A stretch of 64,000 nt of DNA from Verrucomicrobiota bacterium (GTDB lineage: Bacteria > Verrucomicrobiota > Verrucomicrobiia > Limisphaerales > UBA9464), in contig JAFLEF010000001.1 of NCBI GenBank assembly GCA_017309115.1, positions 277,822-341,821 of the forward strand. The letters run 5' to 3'. Of this stretch, positions 10,362-17,857 are shown in pieces (positions within the stretch are counted from its first letter, which is position 1; every line of letters begins with the position of its first letter). The translations under genes and the position numbers were made by a program. The notes beneath the pieces are model-generated. The model saw nothing but the letters and a program-made list of their open reading frames with translations. It searched no databases and was not told where the DNA came from.

Positions 10362-10597
10362 CAGGCCTTTCTAACGGTCGAAGCCCTCCAGGAAATTGCC
10401 CGGGGCACGGTAACGAATCTGCTCGCCGCCCAAGAGACCAACCCGGTTTCTTCCCAAGACCTCGCGGGCCGGAGCCAGCGGCGGTGGTACTTTGGATCCA
10501 TTTTGGCTCGCGGGTCAGGCCGACCCATTGACATCGCCCCGTTTGCTCGTTTCCGTTCGGGCGAAACTGGGTGGAGGCGCCTTGGCTTCCACTCCCG
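10362..10597 (+). repeat. dispersed repeat, copy B: 3' end of a D-LDH gene plus conserved flank
   Basis: The left part (10362-10445) still reads [20 protein letters not shown] in one frame, matching the end of the dehydrogenase at 620-1618 almost residue for residue. No start or upstream part of that gene is present. From about 10405 it matches copy A (2935-3121) nearly base for base, ending with GGCTTCCACTC. It fills most of the gap between the kinase stop (10351) and the secreted protein start (10644). It is a gene-fragment repeat, not a gene. Confidence 0.82.
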
Positions 10598-10643
10598 AAA
10601 AACGTCACGACAAACTCCCACCGCGGACCCTGTTCCGCCTCCC

Positions 10644-12281
10644 ATGAAGCCTGTCACCTTGTTGCTTGCCTGCCTCACACTCATCGCCACCTCCCTCCGA
10701 CTGACTCCTTCCGCATCCGCCGCCGAATCACCGCGGCTCACGGCCAGCCTTCTCGGCGAGGCGGAACTCGTGTTGCAGTGGCCGGTCGAATCGACGCCCC
10801 AACGACTCGAATTCTCCGTCCAGATCGGAACGGAGCCGACCTGGCAGACACTGGACGTGGTTCCCCGGCAAGTGGGAGGCTCCTGGGAGGTTCGCCTTCC
10901 CACAGCGACCCCGGCCCGCTTCTTCCGCCTGCGCGAAACGGACAATCGACCCACCGCCTTCTTTCTTCCCGATTCGGCACCCACCCGAAACTTTGAAGTG
11001 GAATACGACGGTCAAGGCAACCTGCATTTCGCCTACGTCCGGCATTCGAGTCAGCCGGAGGTTCAAGAAGTCGTCTACGGGACCTGTCCGGCCGGACGAG
11101 ACTGCGACCGGCCCGAAAACTGGAACACGGTCGTGGTCCACTCGGGAGCCATTGGCACACTGCAACTGGAGGTGACGGCCGATGGTCGTCCGCGGCTGGC
11201 CTTGCAGGATCAGTACACCGTCGCGGGATCGCGCCTCGCCTACCTGGCCTGCGAGGGGAACTGCCTGCAGTCGACCGCGTGGCGTGGGCTCGCGTTAGGG
11301 GAGAACCTGCCCGTGGGAGAAGTGTTTGGGAGGCACACGGACCAGCGCTGGTTTGCCATTGATGCGGCCGGCCGGCCACGTCTCCTCGTATCGAATCCCG
11401 ACGGCGCATTTTTTCTCGCCTGCGATCAAGGCTGCACCGAGCCATCGGGCGATTGGTCCAACACCCCTTTGGACACCACCGGCAATCCGTTTCTCAGCAG
11501 CCAATTGTTCACTCCTGTTCTCCAGCTCGGGCCGGATGGCCAGCCCCATATCCTGGGGCAAAACAGCCGGGAACTGGTTTACCTCACGGCGCGGGGTGAC
11601 TTTCGGCAGGCGGACAATTGGCGGCGACTGGTGCTGAGTGATCCCATGATCCAAGGGGTGCGCGATGAGCCGCCGGTCGCCCTTCAGTTCGCGACGGATC
11701 TGGATCTGGAACTGGATCGGCAGGGCGGCTTGGTCGCCGCGTTCGGGGGATTGGTCCCGGGAATTATTGAGCCGCGAACTTACCTCTTCCGCTGCCCGAA
11801 CGGTTGTGACGAGCTATCCAACTGGGGTGGCCGGCCTTTTCCGGGGACCGTTTCCGGCGGACTGGATCTCGCTCTCGACTCCTCCGACCGTCCCTTTTTC
11901 GTTTTGGCCGGTCAGATGCCATCCGGGGAGCGGCGGGTCCAGGTGGCCACGTGCGACGGAGGAGACTGCTATGACTTCAACGCGAACTGGCGGGCCACCA
12001 CCGTCGGCACATCCACCCAACTGGAAATCGAACGGCCCGTGAAACGACAACCAGAAACCCCGGCGCTTTGCTCCATTCCCACCACCAGTTGGGAGTTCGC
12101 CGCTAGCCGACTGATCTTCCGACCCGACGGCACGCCTCGCTTGGTCAGCAACGCCGTGGCGACCAGCATCTGTCAGCCCGGCATGGACGAATGGGTGGAT
12201 CGCTGGGGCGTTACGCGACGGGGTCGGACCATTGACGTCTGGGTCATCGAGGCCCGCGCCCGTTGGTCCGCACTTCCTTGA
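10644..12281 (+). CDS. secreted repeat protein with CxxxC...NW units, function unknown
   Basis: A 545-residue exported protein starting at the ATG at 10644 with signal peptide MKPVTLLLACLTLIATS. The open frame continues upstream, but only through the kinase tail and the dispersed repeat, so those starts are rejected. The body carries about six units in which a hydrophobic strand leads to two spaced cysteines and then a Trp: VVYGTCPAGRDC...NW, LAYLACEGNC...AW, FFLACDQGC...DW, a degenerate YLTARGDF...NW, YLFRCPNGC...NW and VQVATCDGGDC...NW. Spacing of about 60-80 residues fits blades of a disulphide-pinned beta-propeller (inference). No catalytic motif is recognised. It stands alone between the kinase module and the PcfJ-like gene. 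Confidence 0.75.
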   Translation: MKPVTLLLACLTLIATSLRLTPSASAAESPRLTASLLGEAELVLQWPVESTPQRLEFSVQIGTEPTWQTLDVVPRQVGGSWEVRLPTATPARFFRLRETDNRPTAFFLPDSAPTRNFEVEYDGQGNLHFAYVRHSSQPEVQEVVYGTCPAGRDCDRPENWNTVVVHSGAIGTLQLEVTADGRPRLALQDQYTVAGSRLAYLACEGNCLQSTAWRGLALGENLPVGEVFGRHTDQRWFAIDAAGRPRLLVSNPDGAFFLACDQGCTEPSGDWSNTPLDTTGNPFLSSQLFTPVLQLGPDGQPHILGQNSRELVYLTARGDFRQADNWRRLVLSDPMIQGVRDEPPVALQFATDLDLELDRQGGLVAAFGGLVPGIIEPRTYLFRCPNGCDELSNWGGRPFPGTVSGGLDLALDSSDRPFFVLAGQMPSGERRVQVATCDGGDCYDFNANWRATTVGTSTQLEIERPVKRQPETPALCSIPTTSWEFAASRLIFRPDGTPRLVSNAVATSICQPGMDEWVDRWGVTRRGRTIDVWVIEARARWSALP

Positions 12282-12370
12282 TAAACTCAACGTCGCACTC
12301 CACACGCTCCGAACGACCCAAATTCCTCTGGCCAGCGACAAGCTCATTCAACAAGGTGCTCTCCTATGAA

Positions 12371-12399
12371 CTGAGACCACTCACATCACTTGATATACT
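12371..12399 (+). promoter_or_regulatory. candidate sigma-70 promoter ahead of the PcfJ-like gene
   Basis: CTGAGA (12371-12376) and TATACT (12394-12399) are separated by 17 bases. The -10 box differs from TATAAT at one base and the -35 box from TTGACA at two. It lies in the gap 12282-12535, the only AT-richer part of that gap, about 135 bases before the start codon at 12536. Confidence 0.35.
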
Positions 12400-12535
12400 A
12401 AAATTCTTCCGCTGAGGGAAACCTCCGCAGTGGTGGAGACGGATTGCATTCGCGGCACTGTGCCCGGACGTCGCCACCCCGGGTCCCCTTCGGTCACGGT
12501 CGCGTGTCGGCCAGTGGAGAGTTTTCGATCAAGAG

Positions 12536-14026
12536 ATGTCTCAGTTTGGAATTGGGCAGTATCGGATTCCTCTCCGCCATGGCTCCCGGAGATCCCGTCA
12601 GCGCTTCGACCGCCGTTGGAGTCTGGCTGCGGAAGCGACCTTGGATACCGAGGATCGGCTCCAAGAGTCGACGCCCATACACGATCCGCTCGCGGTCGAG
12701 GACCAGTGGCTGGATGAATTCTTCCCGGTGGAGCGCATCCCGAGTTGTTGGTGGCTCCTGATCGCCTCCGGAGCCGGACGTTTGATGTTCCGGGAGTCGG
12801 CGACAACCCACACAACTCCGGACGGACCCCGCGACGTGGCGAATCCGGTGCGCGGGGCGGACCCGTTCCGGCAGTTCGAGGACGTTCACCTCTTCGTCCA
12901 GGAGACGCTCAGGGACCCGACGCCTTTCACCAACGACCAGGAACAGGCGATCACCCGTTTGGGAGCACTTCCGCATTTCCACGAGTGTGAGGCCATCGGA
13001 TTCGGCACCGCCGCGTCCGAGATCCTGGAACTCATCATCAGATTGCACCTCCTTTGGAGTCGTTCTCCGCACGATTGGCAGCCGACCAGAGGAACCCCCG
13101 AGCAAAACCTCGCCGATCTGTTCGCCCATCTGATCTACCAATACCCAGTGCCACCTTGGTTGGACAGTCGAAGGAATGCCCAGCTTCTCGACGCGCGGGA
13201 TCTCAACTGGCTGGCCCTGACCCTCTTCGTCGGTCGGGGCGGCAGTTTCAATCACGCGGCCGAGTACCTCTTCCTCGACTTCCGGGGTCGCCCCCTCTTC
13301 ACGCGCCGCGGGGTTTTTCATCTGGGGAACGCTCCCGATTACGCCACCGTGGACGAGGCGGTGTACCACGCCTTGATCCTCCAATCCGGCGGCGACGAAC
13401 CGGCACTCTGGGATTTCCTGGCGCGGTTCCGACTGCCGTCCCCAATGTTCGGCGCGGCGATGGTGCGCGAAGTTGCCCCCTGGTTGGCGAAGAACCGTTC
13501 GAACCTCGCCCCTGGTATTGGTCTGCTCGTGATCGCCTGGTTTTGTTTCCGAATGGAAGGGCCTCCCGACGCCCACCGGCAACTCACGCTTCGGCGACGT
13601 TCGGTCCGCTCGGTGCTGGCGGAGATCCGCTCCGACCTAAGCGGGGCGCAGCGTTGGAAGTGGTGTTGGAGGCTCCCGTTGAGCTGGAACGACACCTTCT
13701 GCGGATGGGATCGCGTGGTCACTACGGCCGACCTCACCTGGCGCTTCACTCAAATCTGCACCCTGGTCCGGCTGGCCCAGGAGTCGGAGGAAATGAACCA
13801 CTGTGTCGTCCTGTATTTCCAAGCATGCGCCTGGGGCAAGACCCTCATCTTCTCCCTCAGGAGCGACCGAGGCGATCGACTGACCCTCCAGATCTGTCCC
13901 CTGACTCACTTCGTGCTGCAGATTCGCGGCTACGCCAATCGTCCCCCCAGCCCCACCGAGCTCGCCGTCGTGGACGAATGGATGCGATCAACCACGTTCA
14001 GGTCGGCAGTTCCCCGACCGACCTAG
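12536..14026 (+). CDS. PcfJ-domain protein with unrecognised N-terminal region
   Basis: A 496-residue cytoplasmic protein with no signal peptide. The last 110 residues match the PcfJ-like pattern: LAQESEEMNHCVVLYFQAC near 410-430, then GKTLIFSLRS, RLTLQICP, VLQIRGYANRPPS and VVDEWM. PcfJ was first named from a conjugative plasmid but occurs in many chromosomes; its biochemical role is not established. The first 380 residues are rich in Trp, Arg and Leu and match nothing I recognise; one cysteine/tryptophan-rich part reads WKWCWRLPLSWNDTFCGW. The start ATG is preceded by CAAGAG. A perfect hairpin at 14086-14115 closes the transcript. No conjugation genes are adjacent; the conjugative element in this window begins 35 kb away. 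Confidence 0.72.
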   Translation: MSQFGIGQYRIPLRHGSRRSRQRFDRRWSLAAEATLDTEDRLQESTPIHDPLAVEDQWLDEFFPVERIPSCWWLLIASGAGRLMFRESATTHTTPDGPRDVANPVRGADPFRQFEDVHLFVQETLRDPTPFTNDQEQAITRLGALPHFHECEAIGFGTAASEILELIIRLHLLWSRSPHDWQPTRGTPEQNLADLFAHLIYQYPVPPWLDSRRNAQLLDARDLNWLALTLFVGRGGSFNHAAEYLFLDFRGRPLFTRRGVFHLGNAPDYATVDEAVYHALILQSGGDEPALWDFLARFRLPSPMFGAAMVREVAPWLAKNRSNLAPGIGLLVIAWFCFRMEGPPDAHRQLTLRRRSVRSVLAEIRSDLSGAQRWKWCWRLPLSWNDTFCGWDRVVTTADLTWRFTQICTLVRLAQESEEMNHCVVLYFQACAWGKTLIFSLRSDRGDRLTLQICPLTHFVLQIRGYANRPPSPTELAVVDEWMRSTTFRSAVPRPT

Positions 14027-14085
14027 GCTGCTGGACCGTTCCTCGGCCAGAATCCACGCCAGCTGCAGTACCGCACTTCGATTAA

Positions 14086-14115
14086 GCGCCCCGGTCGTGC
14101 CATTGACCGGGGCGC
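14086..14115. terminator. perfect 11-bp hairpin between convergent genes
   Basis: GCGCCCCGGTC (14086-14096) pairs with GACCGGGGCGC (14105-14115) across an eight-base loop. It lies between the ends of the PcfJ-like gene (+) and the metzincin gene (-), so it can serve both. Neither side has a true U-tract; on the minus strand it is followed by TTAATC. Termination is therefore likely from position and stability but not proven. Confidence 0.55.
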
Positions 14116-14151
14116 CTCCAATACTGAGGATCGTCAGCACGCTCACGAAGA

Positions 14152-17100
14152 CTACTGCGGGGGCGTCCGGAGCCGGAAAAACTGAGCTTCCCCATCCGCC
14201 CGAGTGGTAACGGTGGCGTTGGGTTCATAGCCTTCCAGGCGCACTTCGCCGCTAGGCTGCCACTCCTGAAGATCGACTGAGGATTCGATCCCATAGCGGC
14301 CACCGACCACTCCGTGAATCCGAGCCTGAAATTTATCTCCACTCAGCGAAGAAGACTCGACCCAGGGAACAAGCTCATCGAGGCGCAATTTCACTAGGGA
14401 CAACCCAGAGCGGTCTGGCAGGTCGTCAAAGGACCCACTCAGAAGTAGTGTTCCGTCGCCAAAAACGCGGATCCGTCCACCGGCTACGCTCGCGTTGGGC
14501 AGGTCACCAGGATCGAAAGAGGAATCCAGTGTTCCATCGGCCTTCAGTCGTGCGACGAACGGCCGCTGCGCACCCGCGATGCGATTGAAAACGCCGCACA
14601 CAATCATTCGCCCATCGGGAAGACACACCACATCCGAGACGTCTGCATCGGGATTGGGCGCCAAGAACGTGAGATCATTGGACCCATCTGCGTTGAGGCG
14701 TGCCAGCCTCCGGAGCGGACGCCCGCCCACCATATCAAAGTTCCCGATGAGAATGATCTTTCCATCGGGTTGGAAACGAATGCGCCACACCGGTCCCGAC
14801 GCACCCGTGCGCAGTTTGAAGCTGCGATCGAGTGTCCCATCAACGTTGAGTCGGGCCACGTAGGGTGCCGAGACGCCGTCGACACGCTGGAACAATCCGC
14901 CGATGAGAATGCGCCCATCCGGTTGTACGGCGATCGCCCCTACGACGGTGGAAGCCTCGTGAAGCGGGCCTCCTTGGGGCTGAAACGTTTCGTCCATCGC
15001 ACCATCCGTCTTCAGGCGGACGATAAAGGGGTGGCGTTCTCCGTTAACCCTTTCAAAGCCGCCTCCCACGACGATTCGCCCATCGGGTTGGAAAGCGAAG
15101 TCCAAGATCGTGCTGTCGAAACTGATCCCTCGTCCAAAGTCCTCATCCAACCGGCCGTCCGGATGTAATCGAATCAGCGAACCCCTGGGCTCTCCATTGA
15201 CCCTGGAAAACTGCCCGGCCACCACGATTCGGTTGTCCGGTTGAACCAGGACCCTCCGGATGACGGCATTGGCGGAGCCTTCACCGATGTTGTCGAGACG
15301 TCGGTGGCCTAGCAGGAGGGAGGGCGGGCGAAAGGATTCGTCCACGGTGCCGTCCGGTTTGAGTCGGGCGATGCCATCCCGTTCCAATCCGCCGATGCGG
15401 GCGAAGTTTCCCCAGACCAGAAGCGAACCGTCGCCCCGCAGCGCCACATCCGCTTCCGTTCCAAGGCTGGTTCCGTATCCAGCCACCCAAGAACCGACGC
15501 GTTGTTCGTCGAGAATCCGGATCACGTTGGTGCGCGCGCCAACGACCAAATTGAAGCTTCGATCCGGCCCAGGCTCGGTCCGATTCAAGACGGGAATCGC
15601 TATGAGGAAAGGTTCCCCCGACGGGATCCAAGTTCCATTCACGGCCTGATAATCCAAACCCGCGACCGCCGTGCCGTCTTCGGTATGGTAAGGAACGACG
15701 CTGGCACCGGCAGAAGGGATTTGCGATGCCGAGATCCGCACCGTCGCGGTTCCGACCGTCTCCCGGACAATCGACAGACTGCCATCGAATGCGGCCAGGA
15801 AGTGCGAGTCCGGAACGGTTGCATCCCGCAGCGTCACCATCAGCGAACTATTCGTGCCCAGGCCGTGTTCGCCCTGCACTGAGGTCAGGTTGAGACGAAT
15901 AAGCTCCTCCGCTTCCACAGTCGCGTCGGTCAATAGAGGGATAACCAGTTCGGCGGTAGCTTGATTCGTGGCGAACACGACCAAGGTCGAAGCCGGACGG
16001 GTAAAATCGAGGCCCGAGGTGGCGGTGCTGGCCGGGTCGAAAAGAACATTGACGCGGGTGCTCGTCGCCAGGTCACCAGTCCGCACGAGCCGCACCACAG
16101 CACTGCCATCCTGCTCCCGGACGATGAGGTCCTGTTCGGCGAACTCGATCCGGCTACGGGCATTCCGGTAACGGGCCACGTAGGGAGCGGTTTCGTTGAT
16201 CGTGCGGGCGCCATCGGCTGCCCGTTCGTGGCCGGCGGGAACTCCCCGTGGCACGCCATCCAGATTCAGCCGCGGATTGCTGAAGTAGGGCGTGAGAATG
16301 CCGGGTTCGTAACTCATGACATCGGTGTAAGTCACCCCGTCCACCTGAAACCGATGGCCGAACATATAAGGCTTCCGGGCGGCGTAGAAGGCAGGATCGG
16401 TACCCCATGGGTGCTCGCGGTCGTGGTCACAGCCGAGCAGGTGCCCCAATTCGTGGGGCAGATTCGAACCTTCCCGGTAGAGGGTAAACCGGCGCACCAG
16501 CATCCAACCAGTATTCGGATTACCCAGCGGAGGTGTGATATCTCCGGCCCAGCCCCAGATGCCATTCTTGTCGGATTCGACAATTAAGCAGACGAGGTCC
16601 GCCTGGTAGTCGTTGCGCAATTGAGTCACCCGTTCAAAGCCGCCCGTGCCGCTGCCAAGACGATTGGCATCGGTCGGTATGTCGCCGGATTCGTTATAGG
16701 GGATGAGACCAATGAACACCGGCTGGATGCGGACGTTGGCTTGGCTGTTGGTCAGGCGAAGGTTCGTAGAATCGACGCTTTCCAGAATTCGGCGGCGGAG
16801 ACCCTTTTCATCACCTTCACCCGCCAGCGCCTTGGGGGTATAGAGAAACATCACCTCAATCACGGTTGGCTCGGCGAGGGTGTCGGCGGGAGGCAGGTCC
16901 ACGGCGTGGCGACCCACTCCGGCGCGCGCACTCCCGAAGGCGTCCGCCGCGGCAGGCACTGGTTGTGGCACGGTTCCGCAGTAGGAATACGGGCGGCCGG
17001 ACGTTCGGGTCACCTCGATCACCTCGCTGTCGCCTCGCGGGGCGATTCGAAAGTCACCCAGACCGGTCAAACGGACCAGACCCGTGACGCTCCGCCCCTC

Positions 17101-17502
17101 CAGTGTGAGGGCGACGTGGCTGGCTTCGTCGGTGGTCGCCCGTCCGAGGATGATGTGACCGCCCGTGGCCGTGACTTCCACTGATTCCACCGCAACCGTG
17201 ATGTCCTGATTCTTCAACAGGTCCAATCGAACCGTCTGACCCGGCTGCCACCCGTCAACGCCTCGGGCGACGACCTCCGGATTGAGGAGGAAGTGGCTAA
17301 CCGCCGGAGGACCGAACTTCCTAGCTAGGAGAGTCTGCGGTTGAGCGGCCTCCGGAAGTGGGAGCAGAAGTCTCGGCAGATCCTCCGGTGCCCGGGGCGG
17401 CGGCGCGGCGGCAGTTACGTCGGGTAGGCCGAGCAGAGCGGTCAACGCAACGAGTACGATTCGACCGAACCGGATTTTCGTGGAAGGGCGAAGCAGGTGC
17501 AT
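14152..17502 (-). CDS. secreted metzincin peptidase with Calx-beta and delta-60 repeats
   Basis: A 1,116-residue exported protein. Residues 1-32 form a signal peptide (FGRIVLVALTALLGLP core). The reprolysin-like catalytic domain spans about 213-450. It has the complete zinc motif HELGHLLGCDH, with His350, Glu351, His354 and His360, and a Met-turn at DVMSYEPG, so it should be an active zinc endopeptidase. Two Calx-beta-like sandwiches follow (about 455-565 and 570-660). About six delta-60 propeller units occupy 680-1030 (IARLKPDGTVDESF, VRLKTDGAMDETF, LARLNADGSNDLTF), then a short C-terminal module ending FFRLRTPPQ. The substrate is unknown. It shares its whole architecture with the protein at 3337-6156, which has lost the zinc ligands. 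AGTAGGTG just upstream of the ATG may serve as ribosome binding site. Confidence 0.88.
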   Translation of the reverse strand: MHLLRPSTKIRFGRIVLVALTALLGLPDVTAAAPPPRAPEDLPRLLLPLPEAAQPQTLLARKFGPPAVSHFLLNPEVVARGVDGWQPGQTVRLDLLKNQDITVAVESVEVTATGGHIILGRATTDEASHVALTLEGRSVTGLVRLTGLGDFRIAPRGDSEVIEVTRTSGRPYSYCGTVPQPVPAAADAFGSARAGVGRHAVDLPPADTLAEPTVIEVMFLYTPKALAGEGDEKGLRRRILESVDSTNLRLTNSQANVRIQPVFIGLIPYNESGDIPTDANRLGSGTGGFERVTQLRNDYQADLVCLIVESDKNGIWGWAGDITPPLGNPNTGWMLVRRFTLYREGSNLPHELGHLLGCDHDREHPWGTDPAFYAARKPYMFGHRFQVDGVTYTDVMSYEPGILTPYFSNPRLNLDGVPRGVPAGHERAADGARTINETAPYVARYRNARSRIEFAEQDLIVREQDGSAVVRLVRTGDLATSTRVNVLFDPASTATSGLDFTRPASTLVVFATNQATAELVIPLLTDATVEAEELIRLNLTSVQGEHGLGTNSSLMVTLRDATVPDSHFLAAFDGSLSIVRETVGTATVRISASQIPSAGASVVPYHTEDGTAVAGLDYQAVNGTWIPSGEPFLIAIPVLNRTEPGPDRSFNLVVGARTNVIRILDEQRVGSWVAGYGTSLGTEADVALRGDGSLLVWGNFARIGGLERDGIARLKPDGTVDESFRPPSLLLGHRRLDNIGEGSANAVIRRVLVQPDNRIVVAGQFSRVNGEPRGSLIRLHPDGRLDEDFGRGISFDSTILDFAFQPDGRIVVGGGFERVNGERHPFIVRLKTDGAMDETFQPQGGPLHEASTVVGAIAVQPDGRILIGGLFQRVDGVSAPYVARLNVDGTLDRSFKLRTGASGPVWRIRFQPDGKIILIGNFDMVGGRPLRRLARLNADGSNDLTFLAPNPDADVSDVVCLPDGRMIVCGVFNRIAGAQRPFVARLKADGTLDSSFDPGDLPNASVAGGRIRVFGDGTLLLSGSFDDLPDRSGLSLVKLRLDELVPWVESSSLSGDKFQARIHGVVGGRYGIESSVDLQEWQPSGEVRLEGYEPNATVTTRADGEAQFFRLRTPPQ

Positions 17503-17503
17503 A

Positions 17504-17790
17504 TCACCTACTGCTTCGGGAACCGCGACGCACCATCACATCTGAAGAATCACCGGAGGCATCCGCAGAGAGAACCAATTCTCCGTTGACCAAAATGAAA
17601 ACGGCGGGTCGGCCGGCGATCCCAGGGACGTCTCGAAACCCAGTACACCCTCACCCACCACACTGAAATCAAATTGCCAGCCGAAACCCCGGCCGCCTTT
17701 GATCGCAATGTTCCAGTGGCTGAAGGAAGAAGCGGGGCCTTCACTGTGGGAGATGTGCCTTTGGTTACCCCGTTCCCCGTTTCCTCGTCT
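17504..17790 (-). pseudogene. possible decayed coding remnant between kinase and metzincin genes
   Basis: No intact gene fits this gap (17503-17857). On the minus strand two overlapping frames look protein-like. One, open from 17790 to 17536, contains HWNIAIKGGRGFGWQFDFSV. The other, open to a TGA at 17506-17504, contains AVFILVNGELVLSADASGDS. Neither has a usable start codon; joining them requires a frameshift. This could be an inactivated small exported protein, or chance. I do not recognise the family. Confidence 0.22.
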
Positions 17791-17857
17791 TCATCTGCTC
17801 TCCTCTGCGCAATCGGTGGACAACCCCCTCTGCGGCTTCCTGGAGAAACCCGAGTTC

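Noticed and set aside
10233-10643. Upstream extension of the Cys-repeat protein frame
   Set aside because: The frame continues through the kinase tail and the dispersed repeat, but a signal peptide begins exactly at the ATG at 10644.
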